Under the pieces are notes generated by a model. That model was not told the DNA's origin and ran no database searches. It worked only from the letters and a program-made list of their open reading frames with translations. A program made the position numbers and the translations under genes. From Isoetes taiwanensis (lineage: Eukaryota; Streptophyta; Lycopodiopsida; Isoetales; Isoetaceae): a stretch of DNA of 64,000 nucleotides. Each line of letters opens with the position of its first letter. Within the stretch, counting starts at the first letter, position 1. The stretch is from positions 24,787,189-24,851,188 of the forward strand of contig JAJEKV010000001.1 in NCBI GenBank assembly GCA_021234155.1, written 5' to 3'. This document shows positions 18,371 to 29,832 of this stretch, piece by piece.

Positions 18371-20056
18371 ATGATGGAGGCTGAAGCGGATGATAATCAA
18401 ACATTCCCAAAAGGACTTAAAAAGAGGTAAGAGTTCTCCCTCTACATCGATAGATAAAGTGATCTTCGGAACCCGAGAAGCGGGATAGTGAAGCGGACAA
18501 AGTAAGAGTAGGGGAAGATCGGGGCCGGCTAGAGGTAATGCAAGGAGCAATGCAAGGGAGGCTTGGAAAAACAATGACCGCGATAGCAAGAGTTAACAAG
18601 CCTAGATTCTCGAGTGGATAAAGAATAAGATGCCAATAGAAACAACCGGGGAGTTTGAGAGTAGATCGACACTTAAAATAGTAGAAGCGGGTTTTTGCTC
18701 AAGATCCAGGCAAAAGCGAACAAAGGCCAACTTGAAGAAAATGGCCCGAAAAGTCTTTGTGCTTGGGAATATGGAAGTAGGCGAGGAGTCTAACTATCAA
18801 TAGCGAGAGATAGATCATGGTATGCGTAAAAGTGGTGGAGAACACGGTATCCGCGATCGTCATTGGTTTCTTCTGAGGAGGATTCACGGACCTCCCTCCA
18901 GCGGAATCTTGGCTCTCGGCATACACAGAAGAAATTAGGTCTACCTCAACACGAATCGCTAAAGGCACTGGGGAGTAACTTCTTTCTCATTCTTTTTATA
19001 GCGAAGCGATGGTAGATAAGATGGTGTCCCATGCCGATAGACTCATTCATGGGAGAGTACATTTTATATCAATATTACTCACCTGGTTTCTCTCCCCATC
19101 AAATCTCGGCCATCAAAATTCCGTGTTGGTTAGAGATCGAACACTTACCTCCAGATATGTTGGTACCTGAATTCTTAAAGGTCATTGCTAACACAGTAGG
19201 AGCATATATCTCACATTCCATCGCCAAAGGACCAAAGATTTGTGTAGCAATACCGGCAACATCAGGCATACCTAAAGGGGTGGTAGTTAAGAGTGGCAAA
19301 TGCTCTTTCAAGCTCCCCCTGAAATTGACCAATAGATGGGAAATATACAGAATGTTCCCGGACATAAAGATTGAAGGACTAGAAGAGAACCCTCAAGTCA
19401 GGCCTAGAAAAGTTGGGACTCCTCAACAACAAGCTCCGACTGGCCTTAAGGATCCTCCCACATCCAATGGTGCACCAGTTAGTCATCCCATCACTCAAGT
19501 AAGTATCACCCCATGCTAGCTAGCGGGGAGGTGAGAATCACTGCTCAACATCGTGGGGAAAGCTAGCTAATGAATGCGACAATACAGCCCAATAATCTCA
19601 TAAGTTTACCAAAAGCGGGCGATCAGGTCATGGGAAGTGGTAGGTTCCAAACAAAAAGGGAGGACTAGGAACATTGCTCGGAGGAGCGGAGCACTCCGGT
19701 CAAAACCTCTTCCCCAAGCATCTCCGAGTACTCACATTGCTCTAGGAGTAAAAAATCCTCTCTCTCAGTACATTCTGGAAACAACAAACACAGAGAAGGG
19801 AACGCTTTCTGGAGCGGAAGGAGGGATTGGGAGAGATATAGTGGTATATGGGGAATTGGATGAAATAGAGAGAGTCATTCCCCCAAACAAAAATAAGTGG
19901 GCGGATCTAATGGAAGAGGAGGATATGGTGGATGAAGATCCCCCCACCCTAACAGGGAAAAAAAACAAAAAGGCAACAAGCACAAGTCTAGAAGAAGAAG
20001 GGTTGGATAGCATGAAAAGGAAAAAGGGTCCGGAAACATCTCTTTATGAATCATAA
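18371..20056 (+). pseudogene. LINE ORF1 (RNA-binding gag-like protein)
   Basis: Probable start ATG ATG at 18,371 (MMEAEADDNQTFPKGLKKR, then a stop). The best segment is 19,031-19,519: FSPHQISAIKIPCWLEIEHLP, VIANTVGAYISHSIAKGPKICV and FKLPLKLTNRWEIYRMFPDI. This pattern fits the plant LINE ORF1 DUF4283-like domain, with its W-(V/I)-x-(L/I)-x-x-L-P and I-G/A-N-x-(V/I)-G landmarks. The 3' part (19,637-20,056) encodes a hydrophilic Lys/Glu-rich tail (EEEDMVDEDPP). No zinc knuckle was confirmed. It would bind LINE RNA. Confidence 0.6.
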
Positions 20057-20770
20057 AATTCTCAGTTGGAATATTAGGGGAGTAAAATCCTCTGAATACA
20101 AGAAGAGTAGGTTAGCAAGCGCCATAAAGGGGATCAACCCGGATGTGATATGTTTACAAGAACATAAGTGCAAAAAGGAAGAAATCACGGTTGTTCAAAG
20201 TAATAGGCAATGAATAATTGGGTATTGCTGCGGTAAAAGAAAACTTCTAGTCACGGGGACCCTCATCGGCGTGGAAAAAAGAAGTAAAAGTATGTGAGTC
20301 CGCGGTGTAGGCGATTTGGGAGATGGTCTTTAATCATATGGCAACATGAAGGTAAATTATGGGGCTTGGTGAGCGTTTACGCCCATAACAACCCAGTGAG
20401 GTAGAGGAGCCCTATGGGCCACTCTTAGGCACAAATTAAAAGGTTTAGGGAACAAGGTAGCTTGGCTAATGGTAGGAGATTTCAATATGGTGGAAGGCGG
20501 TGAGGATAGACAAGGGGTATCATCACGCAATTGTGCATGGGTTTGAGAAAGCACGATGGTGCAAACTGTTAGAAGATATAGGCTTCATGGAAGTAGGCGG
20601 AGATAAGGGCTATACATGGTGTAGCGGATAGATAGGCATGGGTAGGACTTATGCAAGACATGATAGATGCTACATCAGCGATGAGGCACTTACCATCCTT
20701 CCAAATGTGCATAGATCCAACCTTCTACAAAATGTTATCTCGGATCACAATCCACGAGGTCATATCTACC
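20044..20770 (+). pseudogene. LINE AP-like endonuclease domain
   Basis: Opens with KILSWNIRGVKSSEYKKSRL and INPDVICLQEHK (motifs I and II; the latter contains the catalytic Glu), continues with MVGDFNMVEGG at about 20,467-20,500 (the GDFN motif), GYTWCSG near 20,610, and SDHNP at about 20,740-20,753. This nuclease nicks the target to prime reverse transcription. Frame shifts occur after each conserved block. Confidence 0.75.
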
Positions 20771-21088
20771 CAGTTTGCAGTTAGAACCTCTAAAAGCGAT
20801 ATTCAAACTCAACACTAGATATCTGAAAGATCCGAAATTTGTGGAGGCTTGTAAAAGCATATGGCAATCCACCTTTAGAGCGGGCTCGGGGGATGGAAAC
20901 CATGATAGCGGCCACAGGTAAAATAAAAATTATGCCAAAAGTTGGGGTAGAGCTAAAGTGCAAAGGGAGGGGAGAGTTGGATAGCCTCTACAATCAGCTC
21001 CACTCACTTAGAGCATTGGGCCCGAATGATGGGATAGAGGAGAAGGGAATAATAGAAACGGATAAAGGCACTGGAGGAAATCAAGATA

Positions 21089-23221
21089 ATGGAGAACAGA
21101 TGCAAAGCAGGATTGACTTGGCTAAATGAAGGTGATAAATGCACCAAGTTCTTCTTTAAGTCAGCTAAAGAAAAGAAGAGGTCCTCTACTCTATCAACCA
21201 TTGCACTAGGCGACGGCTCGATCCTCAAATCCCCAGGGGATCTAAAAAGGTACTTACATAATCATTTCCAAGGTTTTTTTGGGGAACATAACTTGCCATT
21301 CCAAGATACATATGAAGAGCTAGTGATCTCTAAAGTTTCACCTATAATGAGCTCTAGCCAAAAAGATATTAAAAGTCTCTCTCTCTCTATGGAGGATCTT
21401 GAAAAAGCCACCCTCTTATTGGCTAAGAATAAATGTCCGGGTATGGATGGAATTCCCATCGAATTCTACCAATGCAATTGGGAATGGATTAAAAATGATA
21501 TCTTTTCTGCATACACAAACTTCTTGCAAGCTGAAAATTTAAATCCAAGATTGAATACAGGCTGCATTGCCTTGGTACCCAAGTGTAAAGAGCCAAGCAC
21601 AATTAACGATTGGAGGCCTATCACACTCCTATCTGCATTTTACAAAATCATAGCCAAGGCTATGGCAGAGAAGATCAAACCAATTTTAGCGGAAGGTATC
21701 TCACAGGCTCAATCTGGCTTCTTACCGGGTAGGAGTATTCTGAGCAATGTGGCAGCAGCTTTTGAAGGGTTGCACTGGGCCAGAAAAACAGGACAAAAAG
21801 TAGCCTATCTAAAGCTAGATTTCACCAAGGCATATGACAGCATTAGATGGAGTTTTCTGCATAAAATGATGCTCAAGCTGGGTTGTGGGGATATTTTTAC
21901 AGAAGGGGTAATGAAACTATTGAGATCAGCTCGAGCCTCAGTCTTATTTCAAGGTGAATCATCTCCTATATTTGAGATTAAGAGGGGCATCAGGCAAGGT
22001 TGTCCCCTGGCTCCCTTCCTCTTCAATATAGCAGCAGAAGCCCTCTCACAGTTATTCCTGCAAGCATCTGCAAACGGTCTCATTCAGGGACTAGAAATGT
22101 GGGATGGTTCTCAACAAATCTGTAACCAGTATGCAGACGACTCATTTCTGTTTATCGAGGCAGAGGAAAACAATATGTCATGTGCAGGACAACTACTGGC
22201 CACCTTCTCAATAGCTTCAGGTTGCCTCATAAATTGGAAAAAGTGCTCAGTGCAGTGGCCTTTGGAGAACAGGCATCCCATATGTTTGGAAAGCTTACCA
22301 TGGAAAATTATCCCTGAGGGTGAACACTCCAGCTTGTTAGGAATCCCAGTGGGCATTAACATCACTAGTGCACGAATATGGGATGAAATGCTACTAGGCC
22401 TACATAAACACCTAAATTGGTGGAAGGTAGCAAAGTTATCCCTTGCAGGGAGGATTACTGTGGCAAAACATGTGCTAAGTAATACTTATGTATACATATC
22501 ATCAATTCTACTTGCTCCGAGGGAGAAGGTGCATGAGTTAGAAGGGTTGATTCGTAACTTCGTCTGGGGAGGTAATGAAGAAGGTGCAACGATCAAAATT
22601 GCTTGGTGGAAGTGCAAGAGGGACAAAGCAGAAGGGGGAATTGGTATGTTCGACATAGTCTTACAGAGCAAAGTATTAATAGCCAAATTCATATGGATGA
22701 TTCTTCAGGAAAAGGTGAAGTCTCCAGGTTTGCACCTCATCAACCAAGCTCTATTATACTCTTGTAAGCATAGTAAGCCCTCCGTCAAGGTCTCGCTTCC
22801 ATGGTCTCTCTTTTTTTATCTCAAGCCATGTAAAGAAGCCTCCCCCTTCCTGAAGGGTCTTATTTCGGCTTGGAATGCCATAAAGAAACTATTCACGCTT
22901 GATATCAGCAAATTTAAAGCAGGGACCTCCCCTCCATGGTGGGTACCAGTGGAATTGCACAATAAACAAGGTCCACTAGGTATAGTGGCTGACGCAAGGA
23001 TTGTGAAGAGATGGAAAAACTGTGGTATACATTCTTGTGCTCAGTGGTATATGGGAGAGCACACGGCCCGGTTAGGAAGCATTTCAAGTCTGTTTTGGTT
23101 TAAAGGAGGCGACAAGATAATTTGGGAATGTGTGGCTTCCGTACTCCCAAACACAATAAATAGAGGAGATCAAAGTCCATGGCTCATACATCCTTCGACA
23201 TCTGACCAAACAAGTTTGTGA
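21089..23221 (+). CDS. LINE reverse transcriptase (open 710-codon frame)
   Basis: The start (MENRCKAGLTWLNEGDKCTKFFF) is the first Met of the open frame; the natural polyprotein would begin in the endonuclease upstream. Landmarks: LAKNKCPGMDGIPIEFY (about residue 115), NDWRPITLLSAFYKI (about 170), QAQSGFLPGRSI (about 210), YLKLDFTKAYDSIRW (about 245, catalytic Asp), GIRQGCPLAPFLFN (about 305) and NQYADDSFLF (about 350, catalytic DD). After the thumb comes LLGIPVG, then a long connection domain (LIRNFVWGG, GGIGMFDI). All polymerase residues are intact, so this part could be functional if the flanking breaks are sequence errors. Confidence 0.88.
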   Translation: MENRCKAGLTWLNEGDKCTKFFFKSAKEKKRSSTLSTIALGDGSILKSPGDLKRYLHNHFQGFFGEHNLPFQDTYEELVISKVSPIMSSSQKDIKSLSLSMEDLEKATLLLAKNKCPGMDGIPIEFYQCNWEWIKNDIFSAYTNFLQAENLNPRLNTGCIALVPKCKEPSTINDWRPITLLSAFYKIIAKAMAEKIKPILAEGISQAQSGFLPGRSILSNVAAAFEGLHWARKTGQKVAYLKLDFTKAYDSIRWSFLHKMMLKLGCGDIFTEGVMKLLRSARASVLFQGESSPIFEIKRGIRQGCPLAPFLFNIAAEALSQLFLQASANGLIQGLEMWDGSQQICNQYADDSFLFIEAEENNMSCAGQLLATFSIASGCLINWKKCSVQWPLENRHPICLESLPWKIIPEGEHSSLLGIPVGINITSARIWDEMLLGLHKHLNWWKVAKLSLAGRITVAKHVLSNTYVYISSILLAPREKVHELEGLIRNFVWGGNEEGATIKIAWWKCKRDKAEGGIGMFDIVLQSKVLIAKFIWMILQEKVKSPGLHLINQALLYSCKHSKPSVKVSLPWSLFFYLKPCKEASPFLKGLISAWNAIKKLFTLDISKFKAGTSPPWWVPVELHNKQGPLGIVADARIVKRWKNCGIHSCAQWYMGEHTARLGSISSLFWFKGGDKIIWECVASVLPNTINRGDQSPWLIHPSTSDQTSL

Positions 23222-23740
23222 AGTCATGCTACAAGAGTTTGAAGACTAAGGGATTTCTTCGGTATCTCCCAAGTGGGAGCTAGTGATCACGGAGGACATC
23301 CTTAAAAACATCCGGAGAAACGCTTGGCTGAAATTTCTCCCCACGAATCAACGCCTTTCTTTGGCAAGTGATCCACAGGGGTCCCAAGGGTCAATCATCT
23401 AGTCTCCAAATGGGACAATAATGTGAGCCCACTTTGCCCTATGTGTAAAGAGGAAGAAGAATCCATAGAACATTGTCCGGTGGAATGTGGGATCTTTGCA
23501 TGAAGTATGGGCACGGAGTGCGGATAGGTTCGAATACCCCTTAGGAACCAAAAAATTGCTGCTAGGAATTCTCCCTCCGAATGGTGTCCCAAGAAGAAAA
23601 ATAGCCGGGGCACAGGCGATCCGGTCAATATGGAAAAGGAGGAATGCTTTCGTCTTCGGGAGAATCGGGAGGTATTCATATCATCAACTTCGGCTACTTC
23701 TAGTACTTGAAAGACTTAAAAATTTAGGCTAGTTTTAAAA
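23222..23740 (+). pseudogene. LINE C-terminal zinc-finger segment
   Basis: Continues the RT in broken frames: RRNAWLKFLPTNQR, then CPMCKEEEESIEHC at about 23,437-23,480, the C-x2-C...H-x-C pattern of the plant LINE C-terminal zinc finger (zf-RVT). The frame then degrades. The same motif is seen in the third LINE near 48,020-48,060. Confidence 0.65.
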
Positions 23741-23900
23741 GTGAAGAAGAGATAAAGGAAGAAATATGGGGCACCTATTTTAATCTGGTCTAGGTCGGAA
23801 AGAGAATAGTACAAGCTTGGAGCTACATTAGCTACCCCCATCTCATATTCGTGGATGGGTGCACCTCTGCCATGTGGCTTTGTATCATTCTCTCTAAGTA

Positions 23901-23937
23901 AATAAAATCTTTTTTATCCCTCAAAAAAAAAAAAAAA
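23901..23937 (+). terminator. LINE polyadenylation signal and A tail
   Basis: AATAAA at 23,901-23,906, then TTATCCCTC and an A run at 23,924-23,937. Marks the 3' end of the LINE insertion. Confidence 0.75.
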
Positions 23938-23942
23938 CTTCT

Positions 23943-24284
23943 ATGGCATTTATTTGCCAAGCCATGCCCTCTAAGAAGTATTTGAATGGTTGCCCGCTCG
24001 TGGTACTCCTATGTCTATCAAGTATGACATTTATTTGCCAGGTGGTCATGCTTTTTAAGAAATATTCCAATAAGGAATATTCGAATGGTTGCTCGTTCGT
24101 GGTACTCCTATGTCTATCAAGTATGGCATTTATTTGCCAAGTCATGCTTTTTAAGAAATATTCCAATGGTTGCCCACTCATGGCACTCTTTTGTCTATCA
24201 AGTATGGCATTTATTTGCCAAGTCATGCTTTTTAAGAAATATTCCATTGGTTGCCACTCGTGGCATTCTTTTGTCTATCTAGCC
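23943..24284 (+). repeat. four tandem repeats of about 81 bp
   Basis: Units start ATGGCATTTATTTGCC or a close variant at 23,943, 24,024, 24,123 and 24,204, giving lengths of 81, 99, 81 and about 81 bp. All are multiples of three, so one plus-strand frame stays open through all four (repeating MAFICQVMLFKKYSNGC). The 99-bp unit has an 18-bp insertion containing AAGGAATATTC. The array sits between the A tail of the first LINE and the endonuclease of the second. Confidence 0.85.
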
Positions 24285-25390
24285 AAGTTCTGGTCTATCT
24301 GGGAGTCTCTCTTGCCTTGCTCCTCTGCTTCCATCAACAATACCTGGCACACTGTCATCTACTTGTGGGGTTGCCTTGCTCTTCTACCAGAACTATCCTT
24401 TCTTTCTAGAGGCCTCATATGCTGGAATCTAAGCCAGATCTTACCCCTTATCAGATCCCTGCATATAGGCTCGGTCTAGGGCGAAACATTAAGAAATAGT
24501 CACCCCCCTCATTAATGATTATAGTATCATGGAATTTGCGTGGCATCAAAGGGATACTCAAACGTGATAGGAAACTAGCAGCTGTCAGGTCCATGCAGGC
24601 GGACATCATCATGTTACAAGAACACAGACTACCGGACTTCGAGGCCAAATCTCTTGGTAATTGGGTAGGCTGCGGTTACTCATCTTTTAGTTGTGATGCC
24701 CAAGGTACCAAGGGGGGCAAGTGCATTCTTTGGAAAGGACAGGGGCAAAAACGCTCGTTTGTAGAGCCTGGGGGCAGGTGGCAGATAGTTATCTTTGAAG
24801 GCCAATTGTCAATGGGGGCTTGTTAATGTTACTGGATATCCCAACATGAGAATATGGTTGAAAACTGGATACTGGAGGGGGACTTGAATATGACAGACAC
24901 GTGGGACCAAAAAGTAGGGCTGCACAAGAATTTGCAAGCAGAGGAGGAGCACTCACGGCACTCGCTTCTAAATACGGTGGGTCTCTCCTTAGTACCTCCC
25001 TCTAATACTACATTTTCCTGGTCTAACAAACAAAAAGGTCAGGAGAGGGTGTATTGCCTGCTGGACAGATTCTACATGGCCAACAAAACGACAAGCTTTA
25101 TGGATAAGTGTTATGTAGGAGGTGATCTCGCGTTCTCACACTCGGATCATGTCCCAAAAAAATGGTCTTAGAAGACATCTCCACTTCAAGGAAAAACGGT
25201 GATGTCCCTTTTAAATTCAATACCTCATGGCTGAAAAAGAAGGCTTTTTGCAACCCTTTTAGGGAATTCCTTGGCACATTATACAACGAGGTGACTATCC
25301 TTCCCTCCATGAAAGCTTGGGTCCATAAGCTCAATTCCATGAAGGCTTGGATAAAAATCTGGGGCAAGAACAGAGTCTTGAATTTTAGCG
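24285..25390 (+). pseudogene. second LINE, endonuclease fragment lacking RT
   Basis: The frame at 24,515-24,826 begins MIIVSWNLRGIKGILKRDRK, ADIIMLQEHRLPDFE and has GTKGGKCILWK, typical of LINE endonuclease motifs I-III. The frame at 24,854-25,171 continues with WILEGDLNMTD, TFSWSNK, LLDRFYM and SHSDHVP (last catalytic His). A third frame (to about 25,380) encodes FKFNTSWLKKKAFCNPFREF, the linker before RT. It stops there: the RT and tail are absent. Loss of the 3' rather than the 5' part is unusual for a LINE insertion, suggesting later deletion or recombination. The 230 bp before the endonuclease carry no clear frame. Confidence 0.75.
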
Positions 25391-28129
25391 AGAAATGCTT
25401 ATCTGATTTCTTGCTAATTCCCTTCTCCTTTTTTTTCCCATATTTCTATCAGAGGTTGCCTCACAGTCCAGAGAGCAAGCCTTGGATTGTCTATCAAATC
25501 TATCTATCTATTTGTCTATCGGATCTGGCATAACCTCTGCCAGGCTTCTACCATTAGAACACCGTCCAGCCATGCTTTCAGTGTGTCTCATCCAGTCGTC
25601 AACAAATCAACTCCTTTTTACCCTTTTTCTTACCTGTTTCATCCAATCGTCATCAAATTAGCCAGAATCGACTTCTATTCCGTCGTTGTTCATCTGTTTC
25701 TCCGCCTCCATAACTTTTGCCCTTTTCTTATTATAGTTGATAACGTCCTCATCAATAGACCATTAAAATTTACACTTGCATTATAACTTATTTCATGTGT
25801 AGTCACCATTGTTTCTTTCTTATATATAGTTAGCCATGAAAAAAAAATGTACCAAACAAACGAGGTGTGAGCTCATCAGCATGAACAGGAGTTGTGATCG
25901 AGATTTTTGGAGAGGATTTTAGCATAAAGGTTTTAAGTTCAAGTGAAATTTACCCCCGCGATCAACTCTCCATCAACACCTGGTCAAATTATGGGTCAAT
26001 CTGTAGTTTCTATTTTCTATTTTGATTTTGCAGTGGGCTTCATTCCCATACCATTTTGTATTTCAATTTTGTAGTGGGAGTTTGGACGATTATTCCACTT
26101 TTTGCAATCATTTCAGATAGATCTGCGGCAGACATAGAGCTAATTCAGGGGAATCTTGATAGAATCTTGGAGAATCTAGAGGAATCTTCATAGAGTCTAA
26201 GAGAATCTAGAGAATCTACATAGAATGTTATGGAATCTAGAGACATCTGGAGGTAACGCTTGGAAATCTATAGGAATCTCTCGAGAATCTAAGAATCTAG
26301 AGGAATTTTTATAAAATCTTAGAGAATATGAGGGAAATCCAAGGGGATCTAGTAAAATTACCTTTCTCTTGTAGTCTCTATTATTATATTTATAAGGTTT
26401 CACGCGAAGTCGAGTTGGGTCTGAAAATCAGGGACGCAAAGGATAATAGGTTTGTAAGGGTAATTTCCTCTAGTTTTGTCAATCCTCTAGGTTAGTTGGA
26501 TCCATATGTTATTGTAGAAGACGTTCGGCAATTTACATTTGGACTATTGATGGATAAATGGTTTAATGAAGAAATGTCTGAAATAACATTTGTTGATATT
26601 TTGTGTAGCTTTTATAAGTTGTAAGTGGGTGATGGCTTCGTAAGTGTAACTTTAACATACCCTCCCAATGCCCACTGTTTACTTTAAATGCATACTTGTT
26701 TTTTAATTTTATAGTATCAATGGGTCTGTCAGCTATGGTTTATGAACATCTGGGAGTAAATCCAATCTTAAGAGGGTCAGTATCTAAGTTGAGTGCCAAG
26801 AATTAAGTTAGAAGAAGTCATAGACAAATAACAAAATTTTGTTCTCAAATTCAAGTAAAGTAATCGACTTATTTATTATCAGCACTTGGTGCGATATTAG
26901 TGTCTTTAATGATAGTCACTCAATGAAACTCTCCATTGTTCTCTTCAATTCCACATTGTCATTTGGCACATTGTTGAATGCCTTAAAAACACTTGTTTGG
27001 AAGTTAAAAAATGTGCTCCAAGGGGAGCATCATTTGCTAAACCAGTGATACATCGCCCCACTTTGGAACCACTAAATTGGTTCTGTAAATCAATAACTCT
27101 GATACTTTTGCCCATTGCTACTGCCTTCCTTTCTTGAATCCTAACTTTAAATGCAGTCAGAGTATGTTTGTGAATGGAAAGCAATCTGTTAGCAAAAATA
27201 ATATCACCCACCACTACATAGTTTTTGGAGAAGAGTTTACCTTGAAAGTTGAAATTACCTTAATGGGCAAGGTCAAATCGAAAGCGAAATAAAAGAGTCG
27301 AGCAAAATGAATAATTCATAATCAAAGCTATAGTCAAAGATTGATTTGTGGAACTCGAAATCACTATAAGTGGTTGTACCATGACAATTTTAGCATACGG
27401 ATTTCTAGACGAACGTGGTTCATTTTGTTTTTTAATGATTGCTTGCTATAGAACACAAAAACTAGAAATTTGAAAGTCAAAGTTGCACTGCGGCCCTAGT
27501 CAGCAAGGGAAATGAAAATGCCAAGCCAAATTTGAACTAAATTTGAGCTAAAGCTGAAAATGCACAAGTCAAAGGTAGTAAGGTCAAATCAAAAGGTCGA
27601 CTTTGATTTAAACTAAAAGAGTCAAGCTAAAAATGAAGATGTCAAAGTCATAGTCAACATTTAATTCGTCATCATGTCATACACTAGAAGTCAAGTAGGA
27701 ATGTTAGAGAATCCAATGGAATCTAGGGGAATCTTGATAAAGCCTTAGGGAATCTATGAGGATATTTGCGGAATATTAGGGAGCCTTCTTGATTGTCGGT
27801 AGTAAAAAGGTGCATTGCTAGGAACCTGAAAGAAAAAAGGTGATCCATAGAGTACTTGAATATATTTATTTGTAAGACTGTGTGAGGTCCTCACGTATTT
27901 TGCAACATTGTCTTCTACATAAATGTCTTTATGACATGGATGGTAATTTAGGCTACCAGTTTCATTAACGAATTGAGGAAGAACTTCTAATTCTGCGAAT
28001 CGTAAGAACCACCAAAAAAAAAAAAAATTGTTTGTAACATTGTCTAGTTTCCTCCAGACGCTTCAAGTTATTGTGAAGCTGAATCGTTATGAATTCATGT
28101 TACAAAGTATGGACTCCATCAATGGGATC
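25391..28129. other. AT-rich spacer without a recognisable gene
   Basis: Contains pyrimidine-rich stretches at 25,400-25,800, degenerate GAATCT repeats (26,140-26,350 and about 27,710-27,790), an unrecognised minus-strand frame at 26,945-27,214 (VGDIIFANRLLSIHKHTLTA), many AAAGTCAAA/GTCAAAT phrases at 27,270-27,660, and an isolated A run at 28,014-28,027. I assign no gene. Confidence 0.4.
26140..26350. repeat. degenerate GAATCT-rich simple repeat
   Basis: About ten exact GAATCT hexamers in 200 bp, mostly as AGAATCTAGAG or GGAATCTTGATAG, at irregular 10-20 bp spacing. The same motif recurs at about 27,710-27,790, 30,765-30,850 and 59,655-59,740, next to the poly(A)-tailed element copies. Confidence 0.6.
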
Positions 28130-29047
28130 CATTTTATTCTATTGAAATAGTTCGACCTGAATTACCAACTTGGCATAAGTTGCTTGTCATATTAATGATA
28201 TTGAGGATTAGGTCTTGCAACCATGTTGCTCGTAACGATCTGACAATAAAGTTTTATGACACTAAGAGATTCCCTAGGAATTATAAAAATTATAACGATC
28301 AACTGTAATTAGGGCTAAAGGTAACAATGTCCATCTTGGGCCTTGTAGGCAATCAATTCCATAGGCTACCATTTTCAAAATACCTTGAAGATTACTTCAT
28401 TTGAATATTGTTTTCATTCAATCTAGAACATACATCTAGACCACAGTCATGCTTGCTTAAACTAATCAATTGCATGAGGTCAATGGATCCATCCAAGGTT
28501 TCCGATGCATAACTGAAGACATCAAAGTTGAAGTCAAAGTTGACATTAAATTCGTACTAGATCTCAAGTGGAATGTTGGGGAGTTAACGCGCAGATGCCA
28601 CTCCTTGGATGCTAGGGTATCTTTTCGGAAGGTGTTTAAAGTGGTTCCTTCTCACTAAGGCTTCTAGCCAGCCAGTCTAATCTGAACAGTTGCTGCTTGA
28701 ACTCTGCTCTTGAGCCTGGGCGCTTTGTGATCCATACAGGGATCCTCACAGGTTTAAAGTCCTCTTTCTGGTGACCATGTACGTATAGCTTATATCAGGC
28801 CTATTGTGGAGCCGCTATAATAAGGTCATAGACCTTCATTGTTAAAAACTTTAGTCTAGGAACAATTCCTCTCCTATAGTATCCATTGGAGAAGAAGTTG
28901 AGAGAGGCTCTAAGTACCAGGCTCAGAGTCTGGACTACTATCCATGGATTCGAGAAGTGATAGTAGTTCTAGACTCGACTGTATGTGTAAACACTCTTAT
29001 CCTCTGAATACAATACAAACACTCTTGCCTTCAAAAAAAAAAAAAAA
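28130..29047 (+). mobile_element. poly(A)-tailed retroelement copy 1 (LINE 3' end or SINE-like)
   Basis: A 918-bp unit from CATTTTATTCTATTGAAATAG to GCCTTCA followed by a 15-base A run. It is nearly identical to 29,833-30,752 and similar to 58,716-59,642. It encodes short open frames (for example MHEVNGSIQGFRCITEDIK at 28,470-28,658) but no RT or endonuclease motif, so it is either a 5'-truncated LINE tail or a non-autonomous element. Its last bases, CTTCA(n), resemble the ends of the LINEs at 23.9 and 48.5 kb. Confidence 0.65.
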
Positions 29048-29832
29048 TCCAGCAGCCACTAGCCATGACAAAAGCCAACTAGCAGACTCATCTACCAAGG
29101 GTCAATCCCCCTAGTAGTATTATCTGTCCACACTAAGATCCGAAAATCTATGGTGGCACTTGTATCCCAAAACATCAAGTATTTAATATATATCCTGGAC
29201 TTGAAAAGACATAAAACTGTCCTGATCATTTTTTAATAATAATATTTTAAGCCATTAGCCTTAAAGACAATTATACCTCAAGACAATCTTATGTTCATAA
29301 GAGTCTAGAAAAGCCTCTGGTCATATGCATGTATGGTCAAAGCTTATTGTTCCAATCATTTTAAGCAGAGGAATAAGCAGGATAAATAAAACTCACTACT
29401 ACTTTTAAGAAAAATGCTAGTCCCAAAGCATTATTACATTCCTTGTACACAAGCTTTGCTTACACAAAAAGCTTTCTCGTATATTGTGTGTCTGATGTAA
29501 AAGGGACTTTTCATTTCAAGGTTTTAACATTGCCCTCAAAGCTGCCACTATATAGCAGAATAATAGACATACTTTGAAAGATGAAAGATAAGCACAAATC
29601 TGAGCTAAAGAACAACTCTAATTTTAGTAGATCATATATCTGCCTGCAGGTCTGCAGCCCCATTATGGTAAATATCAGAGCTTGAAAAAGAGAATGATAT
29701 TATTTGATGTGTATCTTTTGATGTAGATAGCATAGAAAAACTTCTTCATTTGTAAAAATTCGTCCATCATCAAATCTAAAGCGTAAATAAACTTGGTATG
29801 TAGAACTTGGCTGAAAACTTATTGCATGTCTT

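Larger units (their letters stand above)
18341..23937 (+). mobile_element. L1-type LINE with poly(A) tail
   Basis: Plus-strand order is ORF1 (18,371-20,056), AP-like endonuclease (20,044-20,770), reverse transcriptase (21,089-23,221), C-terminal zinc finger (about 23,430-23,490), AATAAA and a 14-base A tail ending at 23,937. This is the plan of plant L1-type non-LTR retrotransposons. The central RT frame is clean over 710 codons, while ORF1, endonuclease and tail are full of frame breaks, an abrupt change that matches the change in CAG/CTG integrity. Confidence 0.85.

Noticed and set aside
23943-24284. CRISPR array
   Set aside because: Units are contiguous without unique spacers, and the context is a plant nuclear transposon nest.
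23943-24479. 178-codon frame over the 81-bp repeats as a real protein gene
   Set aside because: The frame is explained by repeat lengths divisible by three; no domain and no clear gene context.
28470-28658. 62-codon frame repeated at 30,173 as a conserved small gene
   Set aside because: Conservation follows from the recent duplication of the whole tailed element, not from selection.
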